A DNA stretch of 18,564 bases from Thermoleophilaceae bacterium (GTDB taxonomy: Bacteria > Actinomycetota > Thermoleophilia > Solirubrobacterales > Thermoleophilaceae): positions 1 through 18,564 of the forward strand of contig JACCSF010000182.1 in NCBI GenBank assembly GCA_013813135.1, read 5' to 3'. Below are positions 7,319 to 14,865 of this stretch, one piece after another. The notes beneath the pieces were generated by a model. That model was not told the origin of the DNA. It was given only the letters and a program-made list of their open reading frames with translations, and ran no database searches. The translations under genes and the position numbers were made by a program. How positions within the stretch are numbered: position 1 is the stretch's first letter; every line of letters starts with the position of its first letter.

Positions 7319-9184
7319 CTATGCCCGCGGCACGCGCAGGTTCAGCCGGTCGACCGCTCGGTTGCCGCGCCTGTCGTGGGCGACCGCGACCACGCGGTGA
7401 CGGCCCGACCGCGGGCGCCACCGGTAGCTGAGTCGGCTCGCCCGGCGCGCTCGCACCTGGTGGCCGTCGATGCGCAGCGCAACCTGGGCGATGCCGGCCC
7501 TGTCGCTAGCGCTCGCCGTGAACTGCAGGCGGCCGCCGCGCAGGCGGTGCCGGACGAGTCGCAGCCTGGGAGGGCTGCGGTCCGTCGAGCCGCTCTTGAG
7601 AGCAACAGATTTCGGGCCCGGCACCGCCACCACGTGGGGCGCGGAGGCCGGGCTGAGGTTGCCCGCGGCGTCCTGCGCGTAGACCGTGTACACGTGCTGA
7701 CCGGGCAACACGCTCGTGTCGTCGTATGAGTTCGAGGCGGCGCTGCCGACCTGAACGCCGTCGCGGTAGACCGAATACGTGCTCACCCCCACGTTGTCGC
7801 CGCTGCCGTACCAGGACAGCCGCAGGCCGGCGCCGAGCAGCACGTGGGAAAGGCGGGTCGGTGCGGACGGCGGCTGCTGATCGAGCGGGGGCGCGGACAT
7901 GTTGATCGCCACGCTCGCCGACCCGTCTCCCGCCGAGACGGTGGTCACGCTGATCTGGCCGTCGCTGAAGGTCTCGCCGGGCCGCAGCGGGGCGTCGTAG
8001 ATGCTCCCGCCGGGGTGGGTGTCGAGCAGCCGCGAGCGCGTTGTCTGGGACGGGTCGTCGTCGACGCGGATGCTCACGCCGGTCGCGAACGCGTCGGTCG
8101 GCGAGAAGTTCTCGAAAACTCCGCCGGCCTCGCGCACCTCGAGGTAGTACCAATCCTGGACCTCGCCGCCGGCGGCGTAGGTGCGAGGCACGCGGAGCGT
8201 CGTCGGCTCGCTCGTCGAGTCGAGCGCCGAGGTCATCGAGTAGGTGTCCGACGTCGTCACCGTCCGGACGTTCGAGGGCTGAAGCACCCCGAGCCGCTGC
8301 AGCTGCCAGCCGTGGCTGTGGCGGCTGCCCCAGCTGCCCATTACGTCGAACGGGTCGTTGTACTCGTTGAGGACGCAACTCGAGGAGATCGTGACAGCCT
8401 GGTTGCCGGCGTTCTTGCAGAACCAGGCGCCCGCGTGGTGGAGGCCGAGGTTGTGGCCCAGCTCGTGGCCGGTCACCCGCACGGTCGGCTCGCCGTTGAT
8501 CCAGGACTCGGTGCCGGGCATGTAGGCGAGCCCGGCCCACTTGCAGACCGACTGCGCGGGGAAGACGTACATGACGTGCCGATAGCCAGCGGCATCGAAC
8601 CCGTCCGCCGCGGCCGCGGTCTTGGCCAGGCTCGCCCAGGAGCTGAAGTCGCAGGAGGTGGGGGAGGTGGGGAGCGTGTACCAGCCGTAGACGTCGCCGT
8701 CGACGTCGGTCTGACCGGTGAGCCAGAGCTGGTTGTAGCTCTCCTCCGCAAAGAAGGCGCTGGTGGAGCCCGGCGCCGTGAAGATGTTCGATTTAACCTC
8801 GGGGATCGTCCACGGCTGGCGCAGATCGGTGGCGAAGTTGAAGACGATCACCGCGGTCGTACGGCCGCCGAGTGCGGGTGCGGCCTGGGGGGAGGCGGCC
8901 GTCACCGGGCCGACGACGGTTCCGCCCGCCTGCTCTGCCGCGACCGTGACGTTGGCGTTCTCCGGAACCAGGGCCGGCAAGGTCGTGGGCAGGACCTTGA
9001 CCGTCCGGGTGCCCGTGTCGAGCGTCCAGTTCGTGACCGAACGGCCATTGTCCAGGTCGTCGGCGACCGCGCCGGTCAGCGTGCCCTTGATCGTGTCCTG
9101 AGCGCCCGCGGGCACGGCGACGACCAGCAGGGCTAGCGCCACCACTGTCGATGCGAGCAGCGTCCTTGCCGGAAGGTTCCGCAC
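7319..9184 (-). CDS. Secreted metzincin-type metallopeptidase (gametolysin/M11-like) with Fn3 and Ig-like C-terminal modules
   Basis: The 621-residue protein begins with a signal peptide (about 1-28, hydrophobic 9-26, AGA before the cut). A presumed pro-region or beta domain spans 30-105 and the catalytic domain about 108-430. The zinc site is HELGHNLGLHH (240-250; His240, Glu241, His244, His250), followed by DPFDVMGS with a Met-turn at Met282. This HExxHxxGxxH plus DPxDxMG layout resembles the gametolysin family. Residues 437-522 form a fibronectin type III domain and 537-620 a very Arg-rich Ig-like module. The start is GTG at 9182-9184 without a clear Shine-Dalgarno. It probably acts outside the cell on proteins or matrix; the substrate is unknown. 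It is divergent from the GH1 gene. Confidence 0.9.
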   Translation of the reverse strand: MRNLPARTLLASTVVALALLVVAVPAGAQDTIKGTLTGAVADDLDNGRSVTNWTLDTGTRTVKVLPTTLPALVPENANVTVAAEQAGGTVVGPVTAASPQAAPALGGRTTAVIVFNFATDLRQPWTIPEVKSNIFTAPGSTSAFFAEESYNQLWLTGQTDVDGDVYGWYTLPTSPTSCDFSSWASLAKTAAAADGFDAAGYRHVMYVFPAQSVCKWAGLAYMPGTESWINGEPTVRVTGHELGHNLGLHHAGAWFCKNAGNQAVTISSSCVLNEYNDPFDVMGSWGSRHSHGWQLQRLGVLQPSNVRTVTTSDTYSMTSALDSTSEPTTLRVPRTYAAGGEVQDWYYLEVREAGGVFENFSPTDAFATGVSIRVDDDPSQTTRSRLLDTHPGGSIYDAPLRPGETFSDGQISVTTVSAGDGSASVAINMSAPPLDQQPPSAPTRLSHVLLGAGLRLSWYGSGDNVGVSTYSVYRDGVQVGSAASNSYDDTSVLPGQHVYTVYAQDAAGNLSPASAPHVVAVPGPKSVALKSGSTDRSPPRLRLVRHRLRGGRLQFTASASDRAGIAQVALRIDGHQVRARRASRLSYRWRPRSGRHRVVAVAHDRRGNRAVDRLNLRVPRA

Positions 9185-9277
9185 CCGCCTGCCATCGGCA
9201 CCTCAGTCGGGGGGATGGAGCCGCGCGACGTGGTGGTGGACGGATGGGGGCGCGGTCAACTTAGACTGCGCCGCACC

Positions 9278-10813
9278 GTGCGCCGTTGCTTGCTGCTGTC
9301 AGCGATCCTCGCACTGGCCGCGCCGAGCGCCGCGCAAGCGCGCGCCTTCCCCAAGGACTTCCTCTGGGGCACCGCGATCGCCGCCTTCCAGACCGAGGCG
9401 GGCGGCCGGCCGGCGAACACCGACACCCGCAGCGACTGGTGGGTGTGGAGCCACGACGCGACCAACATCGCCGAGCGCCACGTCAGCGGCGACCTGGTCG
9501 AGCGCGGTCCGGGCCACTGGCGGCTGTTCCGGCGCGACGCCGCCCTGGCGCGGCGGCGCCTCGGCGCCAACGCCTTCCGGCTCTCGATCGAGTGGAGCCG
9601 CCTGTTCCCGCGCTCGACGCGAGGGGCGCGCACCCCGCGCCAGCTCGACAGGCTGGCTGACCCGGGCGCGATGCGCCACTACGCCGCGGAGCTGCGCGCG
9701 ATCAGGCAGCGCGGCATGACCCCGGTGCTGACGCTCAACCACTTCACGCTCCCGACCTGGCTGCACGACCCTATCGCCGTGCGCGAGGCGTTCGCCGGCG
9801 TCGGCCCCGACGACCCGCCGCCGACGGTGGAGCGCGGCGGTTGGCTGAACGATCGCACGGTCCGGGAGTTCGGCGCCTTCGCCGCGTGGGCCGCCTGGCG
9901 CTACGGAAAGCAGGTCGACCTGTGGGTGACGATCAACGAGCCGATGGTCGTCGCGGTGAACGGCTACGTGAACGTGGCGGGCGCGTTCGCGGGCTGGTTC
10001 CCGCCCGGGGTCTACTCGTTCCCGGCCGCCGTGACGGTGGTGCGCAACCTCGCCAGGGCGAACGCGCGCGCCTACGACGCCGTTCACCGCCACGACCGCA
10101 ACGCCCGTGTCGGGCCGGTGCAGAACATGATCGCCTTCACGCCGGCCGACCCGGCCAGCGCAAACGACCGCAGAGGAGTCGAGCACGCCGACTACATCTT
10201 CAACCGCGTGTTCTTGAACGCGGTCGTGAAGGGCCAGGACGACGAGGACGTGGACGGCCGCATCGAGGCGGGCGAGCGGCACCCCGACCTGCGCGGCCGC
10301 GCCGACTTCATCGGGGTGAACTACTACTTCCGCAGCCGGGTTACCGGGCTGCCCGGCCCGGCCAGCTCGACGGTGGCGCTGTTCGACTTCCTGCCCAGCA
10401 ACACCTACCGCCATCCGCAGAACCCGGCCGCCCCGCCCTGCCCGACCACCTGCTCCGAGTTCGGCGCGGAGGTCTACCCGCAGGGCTTCCGCGGCGTGCT
10501 GCGTACGGCCGGCAGCTACAAGCTGCCCCTCTATGTGACGGAGAACGGCCTGGCCGACTCCGACGACGACATGCGCCGCGGCTACCTGCTCGACCACCTG
10601 CGGGTCATGCGCGGCGCGATGCGCGACCGCCTCGCGCGCGTTGAGGGGTACTTCGCGTGGTCGCTGACGGATAACTTCGAGTGGGCGGCGGGCTACTACC
10701 CGCGCTTCGGGTTCTTCTCCTTCAACCCGGACACGCTGGCTCGCCACGAGCGCCCGAGCGCAGAGACGTTCGGCCGGATTGCCCGATTGGGAAGCCTCCC
10801 TTCGGGGCAATAG
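9278..10813 (+). CDS. Secreted glycoside hydrolase family 1 (beta-glycosidase)
   Basis: From GTG 9278 this is a 511-residue family 1 beta-glycosidase. Residues 1-23 form a signal peptide (hydrophobic CLLLSAILALAAPSAAQARA), so the enzyme should be exported. The catalytic domain opens with FPKDFLWGTAIAAFQTE (24-40). The acid/base is Glu221 in TINEP and the nucleophile Glu422 in VTENG. Other landmarks are NHFTLPTWL (154-162), GVNYY (346-350) and WSLTDNFEW (461-469), which lines the glycone site. It likely releases terminal beta-linked glucose or a related sugar from oligosaccharides or plant glycosides. Upstream in-frame codons would place polar sequence before the signal peptide, so 9278 is preferred. 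No Shine-Dalgarno is visible; TAGACT at 9262-9267 could be a -10 box for a very short leader. Confidence 0.93.
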   Translation: MRRCLLLSAILALAAPSAAQARAFPKDFLWGTAIAAFQTEAGGRPANTDTRSDWWVWSHDATNIAERHVSGDLVERGPGHWRLFRRDAALARRRLGANAFRLSIEWSRLFPRSTRGARTPRQLDRLADPGAMRHYAAELRAIRQRGMTPVLTLNHFTLPTWLHDPIAVREAFAGVGPDDPPPTVERGGWLNDRTVREFGAFAAWAAWRYGKQVDLWVTINEPMVVAVNGYVNVAGAFAGWFPPGVYSFPAAVTVVRNLARANARAYDAVHRHDRNARVGPVQNMIAFTPADPASANDRRGVEHADYIFNRVFLNAVVKGQDDEDVDGRIEAGERHPDLRGRADFIGVNYYFRSRVTGLPGPASSTVALFDFLPSNTYRHPQNPAAPPCPTTCSEFGAEVYPQGFRGVLRTAGSYKLPLYVTENGLADSDDDMRRGYLLDHLRVMRGAMRDRLARVEGYFAWSLTDNFEWAAGYYPRFGFFSFNPDTLARHERPSAETFGRIARLGSLPSGQ

Positions 10814-10820
10814 CGGGAGG
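10795..10820 (+). other. Stem-loop spanning the GH1 stop codon
   Basis: CCTCCC (10795-10800) can pair with GGGAGG (10815-10820) around a 14-base loop that contains the GH1 stop codon. No T-run follows, so this is not a standard intrinsic terminator. The right arm plus the next T can instead pair with ACCTC at 10836-10840, which would enclose the Shine-Dalgarno of the next tiny gene. It could matter for coupling between the two, but only by inference. Confidence 0.3.
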
Positions 10821-10841
10821 TACCCGCGAAGGAGGACCTCT

Positions 10842-10901
10842 GTGTACATCGGAATCGGCACCCTGATCCTCATACTGATTCTGCTTGTGATCCTGCTCTA
10901 G
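10842..10901 (+). CDS. 19-residue hydrophobic membrane peptide
   Basis: A GTG at 10842, six bases after a near-perfect AAGGAGG (10829-10835), opens a 19-codon frame ending in TAG. The peptide is MYIGIGTLILILILLVILL. Apart from the short MYIGIGT start it is wholly Leu/Ile/Val, enough for one membrane helix. It has no charged residue. I do not recognise a named family. The strong ribosome site, the closeness to the GH1 stop (28 bases) and the membrane-like composition argue that it is translated; its short length argues for caution. It may be co-transcribed with GH1. Possible roles are a small membrane-associated regulator, a stress peptide or a toxin-like peptide; none can be chosen from sequence. 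No partner antisense RNA is evident. Confidence 0.55.
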   Translation: MYIGIGTLILILILLVILL

Positions 10902-10915
10902 AGCACCGTCGCGAC

Positions 10916-10931
10916 TGTGCGCTAGATCACA
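10916..10931. promoter_or_regulatory. CRP-like palindrome upstream of the cytochrome P450 gene
   Basis: The sequence TGTGCGCTAGATCACA matches the CRP/FNR-type consensus TGTGA-N6-TCACA at nine of ten fixed positions, the exception being C for A at the fifth base. It lies 26 bases before the P450 start codon and 15 bases after the stop of the tiny peptide gene, in one of the few non-coding stretches. Actinobacterial CRP proteins use similar sites. At this distance it would overlap or lie just downstream of a promoter, so repression is as likely as activation. Confidence 0.5.
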
Positions 10932-10956
10932 CAAGCGGAGGAGCTTCGGCGCTACG

Positions 10957-12288
10957 GTGCCCCGCACCGTGGCGCTGCTGCCTCCCGGCCCGAAGTCCCC
11001 GCGCGCCGTCCAGACGCTCGCGTGGTGGACGCGCTCCGTCCCGCTCTACGAGCGCTGCCGGGCGCGCTATGGCAAGCGCTTCACGCTGCGTCTCCTGCAG
11101 GCCCCGCCGTCGGTGCACCTGTCCGACCCGGCCGAGGTCAAGGAGGTCTTCACGGCCCCGCCGGAGGTGCTCCACCCGGGCGAGGGGGCGCGCGTGCTCG
11201 AGCCCGTCGTGGGCGCCAACTCGGTGATCCTGCTCGACGAGCGGCCGCACCTCTCCCAGCGGAAGCTGATGCTGCCCGCCTTCCACGGCGAGCGCATGGA
11301 GGCCCTGACCGGCCTGCTCGAGGACGTGACCGAGCGCGAGGTAGGCGCTTGGCCGACCGACCGGCCCGTGGCGCTGCACCCGCGCCTCCAGCAGCTCACG
11401 ATGGAGGTCATCCTGCGTGCGGTGTTCGGGCTCGATCCGGGGTCGCGGCTCGACACGATCCGCGAGCGGCTCACGAAGAACCTCGAGATGGGCGCGAAGC
11501 CCGGGTCGATGCTGCCGTTCCTGCAGCGTGGCCGGCCGTGGGAGGAGTTCATGCGCCGGCGCGACGAGACCGATGCCCTGCTGTTCGAGCTGATCGACGA
11601 GCGCCGGGCCGAGCCGAACGGCGAGGAGCGCGATGACGTGCTCGCGATGCTGCTCGCCGCGCGGCACGAGGACGGCTCGCCGATGTCAAAGCAGGAGCTG
11701 CGCGACGAGCTGATGACCCTGCTGGTGGCCGGTCACGAGACGACCGCCTCCGAGCTCGCGTGGGCGTTCGAGCGGCTGGCCCGCACGCCCGACGTGACCC
11801 GGCGGCTGCTCGCTGAGATCGACTCCGGCGACGGCGACGCATACCTGACGGCCACGCTGCACGAGACGCTGCGCCGCCGCCCGGTGATCCCGAACGCGGC
11901 GCCGCGCCTGACCATGGAGCCGGTCGAGGTCGGCGGCTTCCGCTACCCCGAAGGCGTCTGCCTGATTCCGAACGCCTACCTGATCCATCACGACCCCGAG
12001 ATCTACCCGGACCCGTACGCGTTCCGCCCCGAGCGCTTCCTCGACGAGTCGCCGGGCACCTACACGTGGATCCCGTTCGGCGGCGGCCGGCGCCGCTGCC
12101 TGGGGGCGAGCTTCGCGCTGCTCGAGATGAAGATCGTGCTGCGCGCCGTGCTGTCGCGCGCCGAGCCCGCGCCGGCGCCTGACTTGACGGAGGGCAGCCG
12201 GCGGCGCGCCATCACGCTCAGCCCGCGCCGCAGCGCCGTCACCGTGCTGCGCTCCCGCGCGCGCGACCGAGCGCCGGTCGCGGCGTAG
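10957..12288 (+). CDS. Cytochrome P450
   Basis: This 443-residue haem monooxygenase is complete. It has the I-helix motif AGHETT (258-263), the K-helix ExxR (Glu303, Arg306), the PERF motif (358-361) and the haem loop FGGGRRRCLG (374-383) with Cys381 as thiolate ligand. No signal peptide or membrane anchor is seen, so it is a soluble bacterial P450 needing separate ferredoxin and reductase. Neither of those is encoded here. The N-terminal PPGPKSPR is the proline-rich hinge typical of broad-specificity P450s acting on fatty or terpenoid substrates, which is only a hint. The GTG start at 10957 follows GGAGGAG at 10937-10943 with a long 13-base spacing; GTG at 10969 is an alternative. A CRP-like site lies upstream. 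Confidence 0.95.
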   Translation: MPRTVALLPPGPKSPRAVQTLAWWTRSVPLYERCRARYGKRFTLRLLQAPPSVHLSDPAEVKEVFTAPPEVLHPGEGARVLEPVVGANSVILLDERPHLSQRKLMLPAFHGERMEALTGLLEDVTEREVGAWPTDRPVALHPRLQQLTMEVILRAVFGLDPGSRLDTIRERLTKNLEMGAKPGSMLPFLQRGRPWEEFMRRRDETDALLFELIDERRAEPNGEERDDVLAMLLAARHEDGSPMSKQELRDELMTLLVAGHETTASELAWAFERLARTPDVTRRLLAEIDSGDGDAYLTATLHETLRRRPVIPNAAPRLTMEPVEVGGFRYPEGVCLIPNAYLIHHDPEIYPDPYAFRPERFLDESPGTYTWIPFGGGRRRCLGASFALLEMKIVLRAVLSRAEPAPAPDLTEGSRRRAITLSPRRSAVTVLRSRARDRAPVAA

Positions 12289-12294
12289 CGAAGC

Positions 12295-12681
12295 TTACGT
12301 CTCGATGCTGGGGCGGTAGGTCCCGAAGCTCCAGATGTTGCCCTCGGGATCGCGGGCCGCGAAGTCGCGCGACCCGTAGTCCTCATCGGTCGGCGGCATG
12401 ACGATCTCGGCGCCGGCGGCGCTGGCGCTGTCGTGGAGCGAGTCGACCTCGTCGACCACCAGGTAGGTGGTCGTCCGCCCGACTCCCTGGTCGAACACCG
12501 GGTTGCCGACGCCCGCGGAGCTGACCATCACGACCTGGTCGCCGAAGCGCAGCTCCGCGTGGACCACCGCACCACCGTCGCCCTCGTGCACCGCGAGGCG
12601 CTCGAAGCCGAAGGCTCGTCCGAGGAAGTCGATCGCGGCCTGCGCGTCTTCGTACTTGAGAACCGGATAGATGCTCTGCAT
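12295..12681 (-). CDS. VOC-superfamily (glyoxalase/PhnB-like) protein
   Basis: The protein is 128 residues, the size of one vicinal-oxygen-chelate domain made of paired beta-alpha-beta-beta-beta units. Recognisable parts are the first strand IYPVLKYEDAQAAIDFLGRAFGFE (4-27), HAELRFGDQVVM (41-52), and the C-terminal YGSRDFAARDPEGNIWSFGTY (102-122), close to the consensus of PhnB-like and glyoxalase-like proteins. His41 and the Glu113 region could bear metal ligands, but the set is not clear. Members include lyases, dioxygenases and drug-binding resistance proteins; the specific role cannot be told. It lies 17 bases downstream of the SGNH esterase on the same strand and converges on the P450 with six bases between stops. 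Confidence 0.85.
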   Translation of the reverse strand: MQSIYPVLKYEDAQAAIDFLGRAFGFERLAVHEGDGGAVVHAELRFGDQVVMVSSAGVGNPVFDQGVGRTTTYLVVDEVDSLHDSASAAGAEIVMPPTDEDYGSRDFAARDPEGNIWSFGTYRPSIET

Positions 12682-12698
12682 GCCCGCAGGCTATGCGT

Positions 12699-13532
12699 TC
12701 AGCCGCCGGCGGCCGCGACGACCAGCTTCGCCGCACCCACCATCCCGAGCAGGTTCGGGTGCACGGGGGCCGCGGCGTTGGCGGGCAGGAGCGGCTCCAC
12801 CCAGCGGATCAGCGGCGGCTTGCAGGCGTCGTGCCCGATGCTCGCGCGGTACCAGTCGATCAGCCCCGCCCCGTTGACCGCGGCCTGGGCGGCGATCATC
12901 GCGTTCAGCTCCCGCTGCTTCTCGCGCAGGTAGGCGATGTCGCCGTCGGCGACCGGCAGCTGCGGCCAGCATCCGAACGCGCCGCGCTCGGGGAAGATCG
13001 CCGCGTAGTTGACGGCGAAGATGCGCGCCTGCGGCGCCCGGGCGCGGATGCCCTGGATCACGGCGGCGACCTTGGGCGCGGTCTCAGCGATCCGCTCGCT
13101 GATCTCGTCGCGCCCGTCGTGCACGTAGTCGCTCTTGCAGAACGTCCCCGTCGGGGTGGTGCTGAGGCAGTTCTCGGCGATGCTGGTGAAGCCGATGTCG
13201 TTGCCGCCGATATTGAACGTCACGATTTGCGTGTCGGCGTCCAGCGAATCGAACTGGGGCGGGTTCGGGCCGGGCGTGACGCCCTGCGGCGCCGTCATGT
13301 CCTCGGTCTCGGCGCCGGAGCAGCTGGCATCCCGGAACGCCGGCTGGCGCAGCTTCGGCGCTGCCAGGTGCGCGTAGTTGTTGCTCGACTTCAGGCAGCC
13401 GTAGGGCGCGATCTGGAGCGGGATCAGAGGGCCCGCCGCGTAGGAGTCGCCCAGGGCCACGTAGTCGGCGGCGGCCGGCGACGCCGCCACGAGCGCCGCG
13501 ACCGCGGCGAAGGCCGCGATCAAGGCGCGCAT
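12699..13532 (-). CDS. Secreted SGNH/GDSL-family esterase or lipase
   Basis: The 277-residue protein has a signal peptide (1-22, ending PAAA) and an SGNH hydrolase fold. Catalytic Ser30 is in ALGDSY, the oxyanion GGND is at 109-112, and the catalytic His is His258 in PVHPN. The Asp normally three residues before this His is Ala255. This matches the Streptomyces scabies esterase group, in which a backbone carbonyl replaces the Asp. Six cysteines (46, 71, 122, 132, 188, 237) fit that group's three disulfides and support secretion. It likely cleaves acyl or aryl esters or lipids outside the cell. The ATG at 13532 is chosen for its GGGAGG six bases upstream. It is divergent from the CFA-like gene across 67 bases. 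Confidence 0.93.
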   Translation of the reverse strand: MRALIAAFAAVAALVAASPAAADYVALGDSYAAGPLIPLQIAPYGCLKSSNNYAHLAAPKLRQPAFRDASCSGAETEDMTAPQGVTPGPNPPQFDSLDADTQIVTFNIGGNDIGFTSIAENCLSTTPTGTFCKSDYVHDGRDEISERIAETAPKVAAVIQGIRARAPQARIFAVNYAAIFPERGAFGCWPQLPVADGDIAYLREKQRELNAMIAAQAAVNGAGLIDWYRASIGHDACKPPLIRWVEPLLPANAAAPVHPNLLGMVGAAKLVVAAAGG

Positions 13533-13599
13533 CCTCAACCTCCCTCGCACGCTGCATCTATGCCCTTCGCGAGCGGATTTCAAGCCACAGGCGGGGCCA

Positions 13600-14820
13600 T
13601 TGCAATACTTTCGCCGCTTGCTCGCGAGCACCGAACCCATCCGCACCGAGTTGCAGCGTGCATTGCCGGAGCGCCCGTTCACCGTCGAGTTCTGGGACGG
13701 CACGGAGCTGCCCTCGACCGCCGGCGGCGGACCGCGCTTCGCGGTGCGCTCCCCCGACGCGTTCGCGCACGCCCTGCGCGCGCCGGGGCAGCTCGGGCTG
13801 GGCCGCGCATATATCTCGGGCGAGCTCGATGTCGATGACGTCGACGCCGTGCTGGAGCTGCTCGACTCCTGGCGGCCGCCGGCGCTCGACCGCGGCGCGC
13901 AGGCCCGGCTCGCCCTGGCGGCCGCCCGCGCCACCGGCATCCGCCTCCCCCCGCGCCCGCCGCAGGCGGAGCTGCGCCCGCGCGGCAAGCGCCACAGCCG
14001 GGAGCGCGACGCTCGCTCCGTGCGACACCACTACGACCTGCCGCCCGAGTTCTTCGAGCTGTTCCTCGGCCCCTCGATGACCTACAGCTGCGCGGTCTTC
14101 TCGCGCGGCGCCTCGACGCTCGAGGAGGCGCAGGAGACCAAGCTCGAGATGGTGTGCACCAAGCTCGACCTGCAGCCCGGGCAGCGCGTGCTCGACATCG
14201 GCTGCGGCTGGGGCAGCTTCGCCACCCACGCGGCGTCCCGCCACGGCGTGCAGGTGGTCGGCATCACGCTCTCGCCCCCCCAGGCCGAGCTGGGTCAGCG
14301 CCGCGCGGCGGAGTTGGGACTGGCCGACCGCGTCGACATTCGCGTGGCCGACTACCGCGAGCTCGCCGACGAGCCCTTCGACGCGGTCGCAAGCATCGGC
14401 ATGGTGGAGCACGTCGGCTCTAACCAGATAGACCTGTACGCGCGCCAGGTCGCGCGCCTGGTCAAGCCCGGCGGCCACATCCTCAACCACGGGATCGCCC
14501 GCCTGCGGCACACCGACCCCGAGGCCGGCCCCTTCTCGGAGCGCTACGTCTTCCCCGACGCCGCGCCACTGCACCTCTCCCGCATTCAGCTGGCGCTCGA
14601 GCGGGCAGGGATCGAGACCGAGCACGTGGAGGGCTTCGCGAGCGACTACGCGACCACGCTGCGGCACTGGGCCCGCAACATCGACGACCGGCTCCCCGAC
14701 GCCCTGCGGCTCGCCGGCCCCGAGCGCCTACGAGTCTGGCGCCTCTACCTGCGTGCGGCGCGCCGAGGCTTCGAGAGCGGCTTCACCTCCATTTACCAGG
14801 TGCGCGGACGGCGAGCCTGA
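13600..14820 (+). CDS. Cyclopropane-fatty-acyl-phospholipid synthase-family methyltransferase
   Basis: This protein of about 406 residues transfers a methylene or methyl group from S-adenosylmethionine to unsaturated membrane lipid chains, judged by family. The N-terminal domain (1-130) has FAVRSPDAFAHAL and GLGRAYISGELDVDD, typical of CFA synthases. VRHHYDLPPEFFELFLG (141-157) and MTYSCAVF (160-167) precede the SAM motif VLDIGCGWGSFA (197-208). SIGMVEHVG (265-273) with Glu270 and NHGIA with His297 correspond to the bicarbonate-site residues. All key residues are present, so activity is likely; cyclopropanation or methyl-branching cannot be separated. The TTG start at 13600 is provisional: no ATG or GTG fits and no good Shine-Dalgarno is visible. 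Confidence 0.92.
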   Translation: MQYFRRLLASTEPIRTELQRALPERPFTVEFWDGTELPSTAGGGPRFAVRSPDAFAHALRAPGQLGLGRAYISGELDVDDVDAVLELLDSWRPPALDRGAQARLALAAARATGIRLPPRPPQAELRPRGKRHSRERDARSVRHHYDLPPEFFELFLGPSMTYSCAVFSRGASTLEEAQETKLEMVCTKLDLQPGQRVLDIGCGWGSFATHAASRHGVQVVGITLSPPQAELGQRRAAELGLADRVDIRVADYRELADEPFDAVASIGMVEHVGSNQIDLYARQVARLVKPGGHILNHGIARLRHTDPEAGPFSERYVFPDAAPLHLSRIQLALERAGIETEHVEGFASDYATTLRHWARNIDDRLPDALRLAGPERLRVWRLYLRAARRGFESGFTSIYQVRGRRA

Positions 14821-14865
14821 CGCTCGCCCCATAAGATCGCGCGCCGACAACGAACAAGGAGACGC

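Noticed and set aside
9299..10873. A 524-codon open frame antisense to the GH1 gene
   Set aside because: It is Arg/Val/Gly/Ala/His-rich with no motif, whereas the plus strand encodes a complete catalytic family 1 enzyme. Long antisense frames are expected at this GC content.
12289..12300. Possible terminator hairpin between P450 and VOC
   Set aside because: Only six bases separate the stops, and the CGTA/TACG pairing nearby is too short and has no T-run.
13533..13599. Small frame starting at ATG 13560 between the SGNH and CFA-like genes
   Set aside because: It runs into the CFA-like gene in another frame, has no ribosome site and encodes low-complexity sequence.
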